From Petrolisthes cinctipes (Eukaryota > Arthropoda > Malacostraca > Decapoda > Porcellanidae), in NCBI GenBank assembly GCA_033782935.1, contig JAWQEG010000488.1, positions 124,001 through 188,000 of the forward strand: a stretch of DNA of 64,000 bases, given 5' to 3'. The notes below the pieces were generated by a model. That model ran no database searches. It was not told the origin of the DNA and saw nothing but the letters and a program-made list of their open reading frames with translations. A program made the position numbers and the translations under genes. Of this stretch, positions 49,331 to 62,454 are shown piece by piece; within the stretch, counting starts at the first letter, position 1, and each line of letters begins with the position of its first letter.

Positions 49331-50469
49331 ATTCAGGCTCAAAACACCCGAAAATTCGATATTTTGGGGTCCCAGAAGCGATCTGTACATGCCTACTCAG
49401 TGCTAGAATATTTTTAAAATATAGGCTCAAAACAAGCTAAAAATCGATATTTTAGGTGCGTAAAGGCGATATCTCAAATTAAGGCCCAAAACTCCCGAAA
49501 ATTCTATATTTAGGGGTCCCAGAAGCGATCTGTACATGCCTACTCCGTGTTAGAGTATTTTCAAAATACAGGCCAAAAACATACTGAAAATCGATCTTTT
49601 AGGTGCCCAAAAGTCGATATGTGTATCCATCTTCTGTACCCGTTTATATCTCAAATTCAGGCTCAAAACACCCGAAAATTCGATATTTTGGGGTCCCAGA
49701 AGCGATCTGTACATGCCTACTCAGTGCTAGAATATTTTCAAAATATAGGCTCAAAACATGCTCAAAATCGATATTTTAGGTGCGTAAAGGCGATATCTCA
49801 AATTCAGGCCCAAAACACCCGAAAATTCGATATTATGGGGTCCCAGAAGCGATATGTACATGCCTACTCCGTGTTAGAGTAATTTCAAAATACAGGCCGA
49901 AAACATGCTCAAAATCGATGTTTTAGGTGCCCAAAAGTCGATATGTGCATGCATCTTCAGTACCCGTTTATATCTCAAATTCAGGCTCAAAACACCCGAA
50001 AATTCGATATTTAGGGGTCCCAGAAGCGATCTGTACATGCCTACTCAGTGCTAGAGTAATTTCAAAATATAGGCTCAAAACATGCTAAAAATCGATATTT
50101 AAGGTGCGTTAAGGCAATATCTCAAATTCAGGCCCAAAACACCCGAAAATTCGATATTATGGGGTCCCAGAAGCGATCTGTACATGCCTACTCCGTGTTA
50201 GAGTATTTTCAAAATTCAGGCCCAAAACATGATAAAAATCGATTTTTTTTGGTGCCCAAAGTCAATATGTGTATGAATATTCTTTACTCGTTTATATCTC
50301 AAATTCTAGCTCAAAACACCCGAAAATTCGATATTTTGGGGTCCCAGAAGCGATCTGTACATGCCTACTCAGTGCTAGAATATTTTAAAAATATAGGCTC
50401 AAAACATGTTAAAAATCGATATTTTAGGTGCGTAAAGGCGATATCTCAAATTTAGGCCCAAAACACCTG

Positions 50470-52059
50470 AAAATTCGATATTTCGGGGTCCCAGAAGCGA
50501 TCTGTACATGCCTACTCCGTGTTAGAGTATTTTCAAAATACAGGCCGAAAACATGCTCAAAATCGATGTTTTAGGTGCCCAAAGTCAATATGTGTATGCA
50601 TCTTCTATACTCGTTTATATCTCAAATTCAGGCTCAAAACACCCGAAAATTCGATATTTTGGGGTCCCAGAAGCGATCTCTACATGCCTACTCAGTGCTA
50701 GAATTTTTTCAAAATATAGGCTCAAAACATGCTCAAAATCGATATTTTAGGTGCGTAAAGGCGATATCTCAAATTAAGGCCCAAAACACCCGAAAATTCT
50801 ATATTTAGGGGTCCCAGAAGCGATCTGTACATGCCTACTCCGTGTTAGAGTATTTTCAAAATACAGGCCAAAAACATACTGAAAATCGATCTTTTAGGTG
50901 CCCAAAAGTCGATATGTGTATCCATCTTCTGTATCCGTTTATATCTCAAATTCAGGCTCAAAACACCCGAAAATTCGATATTTTGGGGTCCCAGAAGCAA
51001 TCTGTACATGCCTACTCAGTGCTAGAATATTTTCAAAATATAGGCTTAAAACATGCTAAAAATCGATATTTTAGGTGCGTAAAGGCGATATCTCAAATTC
51101 AGGCCCAAAACACCCGAAAATTCGATATTATGGGGTCCCAGAAGCGATCTGTACATGCCTACTCCGTGTTAGAGTAATTTCAAAATACAGGCCGAAAACA
51201 TGCTCAAAATCGATGTTTTAGGTGCCCAAAAGTCGATATGTGCATGTATCTTCAGTACCCGTTTATATCTCAAATTCAGGCTCAAAAACACCCGAAAATT
51301 CGATATTTAGGGGTCCCAGAAGCGATCTGTACATGCCTACTCAGTGCTAGAGTAATTTCAAAATATAGGCTCAAAACATGCTAAAAATCGATATTTAAGG
51401 TGCGTAAAGGCAATATCTCAAATTCAGGCCCAAAACACCCGAAAATTCGATATTATGGGGACCCAGAAGCGAGCTGTACATGCCTACTCCGTATTAGAGT
51501 AATTTCAAAATACAGGCCGAAAACATGCTCAAAATCGATGTTTTAGGTGCCCAAAAGTCGATATGTGCATGCATCTTCAGTACCCGTTTATATCTCAAAT
51601 TCAGGCTCAAAACACCCGAAAATTCGATATTTAGGGGTCCCAGAAGCGATCTGTACATGCCTACTCAGTGCTAGAGTAATTTCAAAATATAGGCTCAAAA
51701 CATGCTAAAAATCGATATTTAAGGTGCGTTAAGGCAATATCTCAAATTCAGGCCCAAAACACCCGAAAATTCGATATTATGGGATCCCAGAAGCGATCTG
51801 TACATGCCCACTCCGTGTTAGAGTATTTTCAAAATTTAGGCCCAAAACATGCTGAAAATCGATATTTTAGATGCCCAAAGTCAATATGTGCATGTATCTT
51901 CTATACTCTTTATATCTCAAATTCAGGCTCAAAACACCGAAAATTCGATATTTTGGGGTCCCAGAAGCGATCTCTACATGCCTACTCAGTGCTAGAATGT
52001 TTTCAAAATATAGGCTCAAAACATGCTCAAAATCGATATTTTAGGTGCCCAAAAGTCGA
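50470..52059 (+). repeat. Segment A, left copy
   Basis: This segment is repeated at 55.8-57.5 kb. From about 50,740 to 52,059 the offset is 5,474. I saw only about two differences in that 1.32 kb, at GCCCACTCC near 51,809 and CCCAGAAGC near 51,640. Upstream of 50,740 the offset is 5,297, so the right copy has one extra 177-bp monomer. Shared rare marks are GGGGACCCAGAAGCGAGCTG and CTCAAAAACACCCG. Confidence 0.88.
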
Positions 52060-52094
52060 TATGTTTATGAATATTCTATACTCGTTTATATCTC

Positions 52095-55000
52095 AAATTC
52101 AAGCTCAAAACACCCGAAGATTCGATATTTAGGGGTCCCAGAAGCGATCTGTACATGCCTACTCAGTGCTAGAATATTTTCAAAATATAGGCTCAAAACA
52201 TGCTAAAAATCGATATTTTAGGTGCGTAAAGGCGATATCTCAAATTCAGGCCCAAAACACCCGAAAATTCGATATTTTGGGGTCCCAGAAGCGATCTGTA
52301 CATGCCTACTCCGTGTTAGAGTATTTTCAAAATACAGGCCGAAAACATGCTCAAAATCGATGTTTTAGGTGCCCAAAAGTCGATATGTGCATGCATCTTC
52401 AGTACCCGTTTATATATCAGATTCAGGCTCAAAACACCCGAAAATTCGATATTTTGGGGTCCCAGAAGCGATCTGTACATGCCTACTCCGTGTTAGAGTA
52501 TTTTCAAGATACAGGCCCAAAACATGCTCAAAATCGATCTTTTAGGTGCCCAAAAGTCGATATGTGCATGCATCTTAAGTACCCGTTTATATCTCAAATT
52601 CAGGCTCAAAACACCCGAAAATTCGATATTTTGGGGTCCCAGAAGCAATCTGTACAGGCCTACTCAGTGCTAGAATATTTTCAAAATATAGGCTAAAAAC
52701 ATGCAAAAAATCTATATTTTAGGTGCTAAAAAGTCGATATCTCAAATTCAGTCCCAAAACACCCGAAACTTCGATATTTACGGGTCCCAGAAGCGATCTG
52801 TACATGCCTACTCCGTGTTAGAGTATTTTCAAAATACAGGCTAAAAACATACTGAAAATCGATCTTTTAGGTGCCCAAAAGTCGATATGTGCATGCATCT
52901 TCTGTACCCGTTTATATCTCAAATTCTGGCCCTAAACACCCGAAAATTCGATATTTTGGGGTCCCAGAAGCGATCTATACATGCCTACTCAGGCTAGAAT
53001 GTTTTCAAAATATAGGCTCAAAACATGCTAAAAATCGATATTTAAGGTGCATAAAAACGATATCTCAAATTCAGGCCCAAAACACCCGAAAATTCTATAT
53101 TTTGGGGTCCCAGAAGCGATCTGTACATGCCTACTCCGTGTTAGAGTATTTTCAAAATTCAGGCCCAAAACATGCTCAAAATCGATATTTTTGGGGCCCA
53201 AAGTCAATATGTGTATGTATCTTCTATACTCGTTTATATCTCAAATTCTGGCTCAAAACACCCGAAAATTCGATATTTTGGGGTCCCAGAAGCGATCTCT
53301 ACATGCCTACTCAGTGCTAGAATGTTTTCAAAATATAGGCTCAAAACATGCTCAAAATCGATATTTTAGGTGCCCAAAAGTCGATATGTGCATGCATCTT
53401 CTGTACTCGTTTATATCTCAAATAAAGGCTCAAAACACCCGAAAATTCGATATTTTGGGGTCCCAGAAGCGATCTGTACATGCCTACTCAGTGCTAGAAT
53501 ATTTTCAAAATATAGGCTAAAAACAAGCTAAAAATCGATATTTTAGGTGCGTAAAGGCGATATCTCAAATTAAGGCCCAAAACACCCGAAAATTCGATAT
53601 TTAGGGGTCCCAGAAGCGATCTGTACATGCCTACTCCGTGTTAGAGTATTTTCAAAATACAGGCCAAAAACATACTGAAAATCGATCTTTTAGGTGCCCA
53701 AAAGTCGATATGTGCATGCATCTTCTGTACCCGTTTATATCTCAAATTCTGGCCCTAAACACCCGAAAATTCGATATTTTGGGGTCCTAGAAGCGATCTG
53801 TACATGCCTACTCCGTGTTAAAGTATTTTCAAAATTTAGGCCCAAAACATGCTGAAAATCGATATTTTAGATGCCCAAAGTCAATATGTGCATGTATCTT
53901 CTATACTCTTTATATCTCAAATTCAGGCTCAAAACACCCGAAAATTCGATATTTAGGGGTCCCAGAAGCGATCTCTACATGCCTACTCAGTGCTAGAATG
54001 TTTTCAAAATATAGGCTCAAAACATGCTCAAAATCGATATTTTAGGGGCCCAAAAGTCGATATGTGCATGCATCTTCTGTACTCGTTTATATCTCAAATT
54101 CAGGCTCAAAACACCCGAAAATTCGATATTTTGGGGTCCCAGAAGCGATCTGTACATGCCTAGTCAGTGCTAGAATATTTTAAAAATATAGGCTCAAAAC
54201 AAGCTAAAAATCGATATTTTAGGTGCGTAAAGGCGATATCTCAAATTAAGGCCCAAATCACCCGAAAATTCTATATTTAGGGGTCCCAGAAGCGATCTGT
54301 ACATGCCTACTCAGGCTAGAATGTTTTCAAAATATAGGCTCAAAACATGCTCAAAATCGATATTTTAGGGGCCCAAAAGTCGATATGTGCATGCATCTTC
54401 TGTACTCGTTTATATCTCAAATTCAACTCAAAACCCCCGAAAATTCAATATTTTATGGTCCCAGAAGCAATCTGTAAATGCCTACTCAGTGCTAGAATAT
54501 TTTCAAAATATAGGCTAAAAACATGCTAAAAATCGATCTTTTAGGTGCCAAAAAGTCGACATCTCAAATTCAGTCCCAAAACACCCGAAAATTCGATATT
54601 TAGGGGTCCCAGAAGCGATCTGTACATGCCTACTCCGTGTTAGAATATTTTCAAAATACAGGCCAAAAACATATTGAAAATCGATCTTTTAGGTGCCCAA
54701 AAGTCAATATGTGCATGAATCTTCTGTACCCGTTTATACCTCAAATTCAGGCCCTAAACACCCGAAAATTCGATATTTTGGGGTCCCAGAAGCAATCTGT
54801 ACATGCCTACTCAGTGCTAGAATGTTTTCAAAATATAGGCTCAAAACATGCTCAAAATCGATATTTTAGGTGCCCAAAAGTCGATATGTGCATGCATCTT
54901 CTGTACTCGTTTATATCTCAAATTCAAGCTCAAAACACCCGAAAATTCGATATTTAGGGGTCCCAGAAGCGATCTGTACATGCCTACTCAGTGCTAGAGT

Positions 55001-55832
55001 AATTTCAAAATATAGGCTCAAAACATGCTAAAAATCGATATTTAAGGTGCGTAAAGGCAATATCTCAAATTCAGGCCCGAAACACCCGAAAATTCGATAT
55101 TTAGGGGTCCCAGAAGCGATCTGTACATGCCTACTCCGAGTTAGAGTAATTTCAAAATACAGGCCGAAAACATGCTCAAAATCGATGTTTTAGGTGCCCA
55201 AAAGTCGATATGTGCTTGCATCTTCAGTACCCGTTTATATCTCAAATTCAGGCTCAAAACACCCGAAAATTCGATATTTAGGGGTCCCAGAAGCGATCTG
55301 TACATGCCTACTCAGTGCTAGAGTAATTTCAAAATATAGGCTCAAAACATGCTAAAAATCGATATTTAAGGTGCGTTAAGGCAATATCTCAAATTCAGGC
55401 CCAAAACACCCGAAAATTCGATATTATGGGGTCCCAGAAGCGATCTGTACATGCCTACTCCGTGTTAGAGTATTTTCAAAATACAGGCCAAAAACATACT
55501 GAAAATCGATCTTTTAGGTGCCCAAAAGTCGATATGTGCATCCATCTTCTGTACCCGTTTATATCTCAAATTCTGGCCCTAAACACCCGAAAATTCGATA
55601 TTTTGGGGTCCCAGAAGCGATCTGTACATGCCTACTCCGTGTTAGAGTATTTTCAAAATACAGGCCGAAAACATGCTCAAAATCGATGTTTTAGGTGTCC
55701 AAAAGTCGATATGTGCATGCATCTTCAGTACCCGTTTATATCTCAGATTCAGGCTCAAAACACCCGAAAATTCGATATTTTGGGGTCCCAGAAGCGATCT
55801 GTACATGCCTACTCCGTGTTAGAGTATTTTCA
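52095..55832 (+). repeat. Segment B, left copy (3.74 kb)
   Basis: This is the largest near-identical block in the window and returns at 58,717-62,454 (offset 6,622). Shared rare marks include CACCCGAAGATTCG, CATCTTAAGTACCCG, GATATTTACGGGTCC, GTGCATAAAAACGATATC, AAATAAAGGCTC and GTTTATACCTC. The left edge is marked by a switch from GTTTATGAATATTC to sequence shared with the right copy. Confidence 0.9.
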
Positions 55833-57533
55833 AAATACAGGCCGAAAACATGCTCAAAATCGATGTTTTAGGTGCCCAAAGTCAATATGTGTATGCATCT
55901 TCTATACTCGTTTATATCTCAAATTCAGGCTCAAAACACCCGAAAATTCGATATTTTGGGGTCCCAGAAGCGATCTCTACATGCCTACTCAGTGCTAGAA
56001 TTTTTTCAAAATATAGGCTCAAAACATGCTCAAAATCGATATTTTAGGTGCCCAAAAGTCGATATGTGCATGCATCTTCTGTACTCGTTTATATCTCAAA
56101 TTCTGGCTCAAAACACCCGAAAATTCGATATTTTGGGGTCCCAGAAGCGATCTGTACATGCCTACTCAGTGCTAGAATATTTTCAAAATATAGGCTCAAA
56201 ACAAGCTAAAAATCGATATTTTAGGTGCGTAAAGGCGATATCTCAAATTAAGGCCCAAAACACCCGAAAATTCTATATTTAGGGGTCCCAGAAGCGATCT
56301 GTACATGCCTACTCCGTGTTAGAGTATTTTCAAAATACAGGCCAAAAACATACTGAAAATCGATCTTTTAGGTGCCCAAAAGTCGATATGTGTATCCATC
56401 TTCTGTATCCGTTTATATCTCAAATTCAGGCTCAAAACACCCGAAAATTCGATATTTTGGGGTCCCAGAAGCAATCTGTACATGCCTACTCAGTGCTAGA
56501 ATATTTTCAAAATATAGGCTTAAAACATGCTAAAAATCGATATTTTAGGTGCGTAAAGGCGATATCTCAAATTCAGGCCCAAAACACCCGAAAATTCGAT
56601 ATTATGGGGTCCCAGAAGCGATCTGTACATGCCTACTCCGTGTTAGAGTAATTTCAAAATACAGGCCGAAAACATGCTCAAAATCGATGTTTTAGGTGCC
56701 CAAAAGTCGATATGTGCATGTATCTTCAGTACCCGTTTATATCTCAAATTCAGGCTCAAAAACACCCGAAAATTCGATATTTAGGGGTCCCAGAAGCGAT
56801 CTGTACATGCCTACTCAGTGCTAGAGTAATTTCAAAATATAGGCTCAAAACATGCTAAAAATCGATATTTAAGGTGCGTAAAGGCAATATCTCAAATTCA
56901 GGCCCAAAACACCCGAAAATTCGATATTATGGGGACCCAGAAGCGAGCTGTACATGCCTACTCCGTATTAGAGTAATTTCAAAATACAGGCCGAAAACAT
57001 GCTCAAAATCGATGTTTTAGGTGCCCAAAAGTCGATATGTGCATGCATCTTCAGTACCCGTTTATATCTCAAATTCAGGCTCAAAACACCCGAAAATTCG
57101 ATATTTAGGGGTCCCAAAAGCGATCTGTACATGCCTACTCAGTGCTAGAGTAATTTCAAAATATAGGCTCAAAACATGCTAAAAATCGATATTTAAGGTG
57201 CGTTAAGGCAATATCTCAAATTCAGGCCCAAAACACCCGAAAATTCGATATTATGGGATCCCAGAAGCGATCTGTACATGCCTACTCCGTGTTAGAGTAT
57301 TTTCAAAATTTAGGCCCAAAACATGCTGAAAATCGATATTTTAGATGCCCAAAGTCAATATGTGCATGTATCTTCTATACTCTTTATATCTCAAATTCAG
57401 GCTCAAAACACCGAAAATTCGATATTTTGGGGTCCCAGAAGCGATCTCTACATGCCTACTCAGTGCTAGAATGTTTTCAAAATATAGGCTCAAAACATGC
57501 TCAAAATCGATATTTTAGGTGCCCAAAAGTCGA
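55767..57533 (+). repeat. Segment A, right copy
   Basis: This is the partner of 50,470-52,059. It contains one additional 177-bp monomer near 56.04-56.21 kb compared with the left copy. Its right end, near 57,533, is followed by different sequence (GTGCATGCATC instead of GTTTATGAATATTC), so segments A and B are adjacent in the left copy but separated here. Confidence 0.86.
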
Positions 57534-58717
57534 TATGTGCATGCATCTTCTGTACTTGTTTATATATCAAATTTAGGCTCAAAACACCCGAAAATTCGAT
57601 ATTTTGGGGTCCCAGAAGCGATCTGTACATGCCTACTCAGTGCTAGAATATTTTCAAAATATTGGGTCAAAACAAGCTAAAAATCGATATTTTAGGTGCG
57701 TAAAGGCGATATCTCAAATTAAGGCCCAAAAAACCCGAAAATTCTATATTTAGGGGTCCCGGAAGCGATCTGTACATGCCTACTCCGTGTTAGAGTATTT
57801 TCAAAATTCAGGCCCAAAACATGATAAAAATCGATTTTTTTGGTGCCCAAAGTCAATATGTTTATGAATATTCTATACTCGTTTATATCTCAAATTCAGG
57901 CTCAAAACACCCGAAAATTCGATATTTAGGGGTCCCAGAAGCGATCTGTACATGCCTACTCAGTGCTAGAGTAATTTCAAAATATAGGCTCAAAACATGC
58001 TAAAAATCGATATTTAAGGTGCGTAAAGGCAATATCTCAAATTCAGGCCCGAAACACCCGAAAATTCGATATAATGGGGTCCCAGAAGCGATCTGTACAT
58101 GCCTACTCCGAGTTTGAGTAATTTCAAAATACAGGCCGAAAACATGCTCAAAATCGATGTTTTAGGTGCCCAAAAGTCGATATGTGCTTGCATCTTCAGT
58201 ACCCGTTTATATCTCAAATTCAGGCTCAAAACACCCGAAAATTCGATATTTAGGGGTCCCAGAAGCGATCTGTACATGCCTACTCAGTGCTAGAGTAATT
58301 TCAAAATATAGGCTCAAAACATGCTAAAAATCGATATTTAAGGTGCGTTAAGGCAATATCTCAAATTCAGGCCCAAAACACCCGAAAATTCGATATTATG
58401 GGGTCCCAGAAGCGATCTGTACATGCCTACTCCGTGTTAGAGTATTTTCAAAATACAGGCCAAAAACATACTGAAAATCGATCTTTTAGGTGCCCAAAAG
58501 TCGATATGTGCATCCATCTTCTGTACCCGTTTATATCTCAAATTCTGGCCCTAAACACCCGAAAATTCGATATTTTGGGGTCCCAGAAGCGATTTGTACA
58601 TGCCTACTCAGTGCTAGAATGTTTTCAAAATATAGGCTCAAAACATGCTCAAAATCGATATTTTAGGTGCCCAAAAGTCGATATGTGCATGCATCTTCTT
58701 TACTCGTTTATATCTCA
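57533..58717 (+). repeat. 1.18-kb spacer block between A' and B'
   Basis: This block separates the right copies of A and B and has no counterpart at the left A-B junction. Its right part, about 57.9-58.56 kb, is a copy of about 54.94-55.6 kb (offset 2,972), sharing GGCCCGAAACACCCG, ACTCCGAGTT and GTGCTTGCATCTTCAG. Its left part resembles 35.1 kb (CTTCTGTACTTGTTTATAT) and the AATCGATTTTTTTGG monomers. Confidence 0.78.
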
Positions 58718-61700
58718 AATTCAAGCTCAAAACACCCGAAGATTCGATATTTTGGGGTCCCAGAAGCGATCTGTACATGCCTACTCAGTGCTAGAATATT
58801 TTCAAAATATAGGCTCAAAACATGCTAAAAATCGATATTTTAGGTGGGTAAAGGCGATATCTCAAATTCAGGCCCAAAACACCCGAAAATTCGATATTTT
58901 GGGGTCCCAGAAGCGATCTGTACATGCCTACTCCGTGTTAGAGTATTTTCAAAATACAGGCCGAAAACATGCTCAAAATCGATGTTTTAGGTGCCCAAAA
59001 GTCGATATGTGCATGCATCTTCAGTACCCGTTTATATATCAGATTCAGGCTCAAAACACCCGAAAATTCGATATTTTGGGGTCCCAGAAGCGATCTGTAC
59101 ATGCCTACTCCGTGTTAGAGTATTTTCAAGATACAGGCCCAAAACATGCTCAAAATCGATCTTTTAGGTGCCCAAAAGTCGATATGTGCATGCATCTTAA
59201 GTACCCGTTTATATCTCAAATTCAGGCTCAAAACACCCGAAAATTCGATATTTTGGGGTCCCAGAAGCAATCTGTACAGGCCTACTCAGTGCTAGAATAT
59301 TTTCAAAATATAGGCTAAAAACATGCAAAAAATCTATATTTTAGGTGCTAAAAAGTCGATATCTCAAATTCAGTCCCAAAACACCCGAAACTTCGATATT
59401 TACGGGTCCCAGAAGCGATCTGTACATGCCTACTCCGTGTTAGAGTATTTTCAAAATACAGGCTAAAAACATACTGAAAATCGATCTTTTAGGTGCCCAA
59501 AAGTCGATATGTGCATGCATCTTCTGTACCCGTTTATATCTCAAATTCTGGCCCTAAACACCCGAAAATTCGATATTTTGGGGTCCCAGAAGCGATCTAT
59601 ACATGCCTACTCAGGCTAGAATGTTTTCAAAATATAGGCTCAAAACATGCTAAAAATCGATATTTAAGGTGCATAAAAACGATATCTCAAATTCAGGCCC
59701 AAAACACCCGAAAATTCTATATTTTGGGGTCCCAGAAGCGATCTGTACATGCCTACTCCGTGTTAGAGTATTTTCAAAATTCAGGCCCAAAACATGCTCA
59801 AAATCGATATTTTTGGGGCCCAAAGTCAATATGTGTATGTATCTTCTATACTCGTTTATATCTCAAATTCTGGCTCAAAACACCCGAAAATTCGATATTT
59901 TGGGGTCCCAGAAGCGATCTCTACATGCCTACTCAGTGCTAGAATGTTTTCAAAATATAGGCTCAAAACATGCTCAAAATCGATATTTTAGGTGCCCAAA
60001 AGTCGATATGTGCATGCATCTTCTGTACTCGTTTATATCTCAAATAAAGGCTCAAAACACCCGAAAATTCGATATTTTGGGGTCCCAGAAGCGATCTGTA
60101 CATGCCTACTCAGTGCTAGAATATTTTCAAAATATAGGCTAAAAACAAGCTAAAAATCGATATTTTAGGTGCGTAAAGGCGATATCTCAAATTAAGGCCC
60201 AAAACACCCGAAAATTCGATATTTAGGGGTCCCAGAAGCGATCTGTACATGCCTACTCCGTGTTAGAGTATTTTCAAAATACAGGCCAAAAACATACTGA
60301 AAATCGATCTTTTAGGTGCCCAAAAGTCGATATGTGCATGCATCTTCTGTACCCGTTTATATCTCAAATTCTGGCCCTAAACACCCGAAAATTCGATATT
60401 TTGGGGTCCTAGAAGCGATCTGTACATGCCTACTCCGTGTTAAAGTATTTTCAAAATTTAGGCCCAAAACATGCTGAAAATCGATATTTTAGATGCCCAA
60501 AGTCAATATGTGCATGTATCTTCTATACTCTTTATATCTCAAATTCAGGCTCAAAACACCCGAAAATTCGATATTTAGGGGTCCCAGAAGCGATCTCTAC
60601 ATGCCTACTCAGTGCTAGAATGTTTTCAAAATATAGGCTCAAAACATGCTCAAAATCGATATTTTAGGTGCCCAAAAGTCGATATGTGCATGCATCTTCT
60701 GTACTCGTTTATATCTCAAATTCAGGCTCAAAACACCCGAAAATTCGATATTTTGGGGTCCCAGAAGCGATCTGTACATGCCTAGTCAGTGCTAGAATAT
60801 TTTAAAAATATAGGCTCAAAACAAGCTAAAAATCGATATTTTAGGTGCGTAAAGGCGATATCTCAAATTAAGGCCCAAATCACCCGAAAATTCTATATTT
60901 AGGGGTCCCAGAAGCGATCTGTACATGCCTACTCAGGATAGAATGTTTTCAAAATATAGGCTCAAAACATGCTCAAAATCGATATTTTAGGGGCCCAAAA
61001 GTCGATATGTGCATGCATCTTCTGTACTCGTTTATATCTCAAATTCAACTCAAAACCCCCGAAAATTCAATATTTTATGGTCCCAGAAGCAATCTGTACA
61101 TGCCTACTCAGTGCTAGAATATTTTCAAAATATAGGCTAAAAACATGCTAAAAATCGATCTTTTAGGTGCCAAAAAGTCGACATCTCAAATTCAGTCCCA
61201 AAACACCCAAAAATTCGATATTTAGGGGTCCCAGAAGCGATCTGTACATGCCTACTCCGTGTTAGAATATTTTCAAAATACAGGCCAAAAACATATTGAA
61301 AATCGATCTTTTAGGTGCCCAAAAGTCAATATGTGCATGAATCTTCTGTACCCGTTTATACCTCAAATTCAGGCCCTAAACACCCGAAAATTCGATATTT
61401 TGGGGTCCCAGAAGCAATCTGTACATGCCTACTCAGTGCTAGAATGTTTTCAAAATATAGGCTCAAAACATGCTCAAAATCGATATTTTAGGTGCCCAAA
61501 AGTCGATATGTGCATGCATCTTCTGTACTCGTTTATATCTCAAATTCAAGCTCAAAACACCCGAAAATTCGATATTTAGGGGTCCCAGAAGCGATCTGTA
61601 CATGCCTACTCAGTGCTAGAGTAATTTCAAAATATAGGCTCAAAACATGCTAAAAATCGATATTTAAGGTGCGTAAAGGCAATATCTCAAATTCAGGCCC

Positions 61701-62454
61701 GAAACACCCGAAAATTCGATATTTAGGGGTCCCAGAAGCGATCTGTACATGCCTACTCCGAGTTAGAGTAATTTCAAAATACAGGCCGAAAACATGCTCA
61801 AAATCGATGTTTTAGGTGCCCAAAAGTCGATATGTGCTTGCATCTTCAGTACCCGTTTATATCTCAAATTCAGGCTCAAAACACCCGAAAATTCGATATT
61901 TAGGGGTCCCAGAAGCGATCTGTACATGCCTACTCAGTGCTAGAGTAATTTCAAAATATAGGCTCAAAACATGCTAAAAATCGATATTTAAGGTGCGTTA
62001 AGGCAATATCTCAAATTCAGGCCCAAAACACCCGAAAATTCGATATTATGGGGTCCCAGAAGCGATCTGTACATGCCTACTCCGTGTTAGAGTATTTTCA
62101 AAATACAGGCCAAAAACATACTGAAAATCGATCTTTTAGGTGCCCAAAAGTCGATATGTGCATCCATCTTCTGTACCCGTTTATATCTCAAATTCTGGCC
62201 CTAAACACCCGAAAATTCGATATTTTGGGGTCCCAGAAGCGATCTGTACATGCCTACTCCGTGTTAGAGTATTTTCAAAATACAGGCCGAAAACATGCTC
62301 AAAATCGATGTTTTAGGTGTCCAAAAGTCGATATGTGCATGCATCTTCAGTACCCGTTTATATCTCAGATTCAGGCTCAAAACACCCGAAAATTCGATAT
62401 TTTGGGGTCCCAGAAGCGATCTGTACATGCCTACTCCGTGTTAGAGTATTTTCA
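58717..62454 (+). repeat. Segment B, right copy (3.74 kb)
   Basis: This is a near-identical copy of 52,095-55,832. Differences I noticed are few: GGTGGGTAAAGG near 58,846, TTAGGTGCCC near 60,666, GGATAGAATG near 60,934, CTGTACATGCC near 61,095 and CACCCAAAAATTC near 61,208. The right end is a switch to CAAGATACAGGCCC, after which the sequence jumps back to an earlier part of B. Confidence 0.9.

Noticed and set aside
2918..58277. A few minus-strand open frames of 63-87 codons (for example near 2,918-3,163, 27,761-27,988, 44,548-44,751 and 58,014-58,277)
   Set aside because: They are antisense readings of the same monomers, and several are identical because the underlying block is duplicated. 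Nothing suggests coding use.
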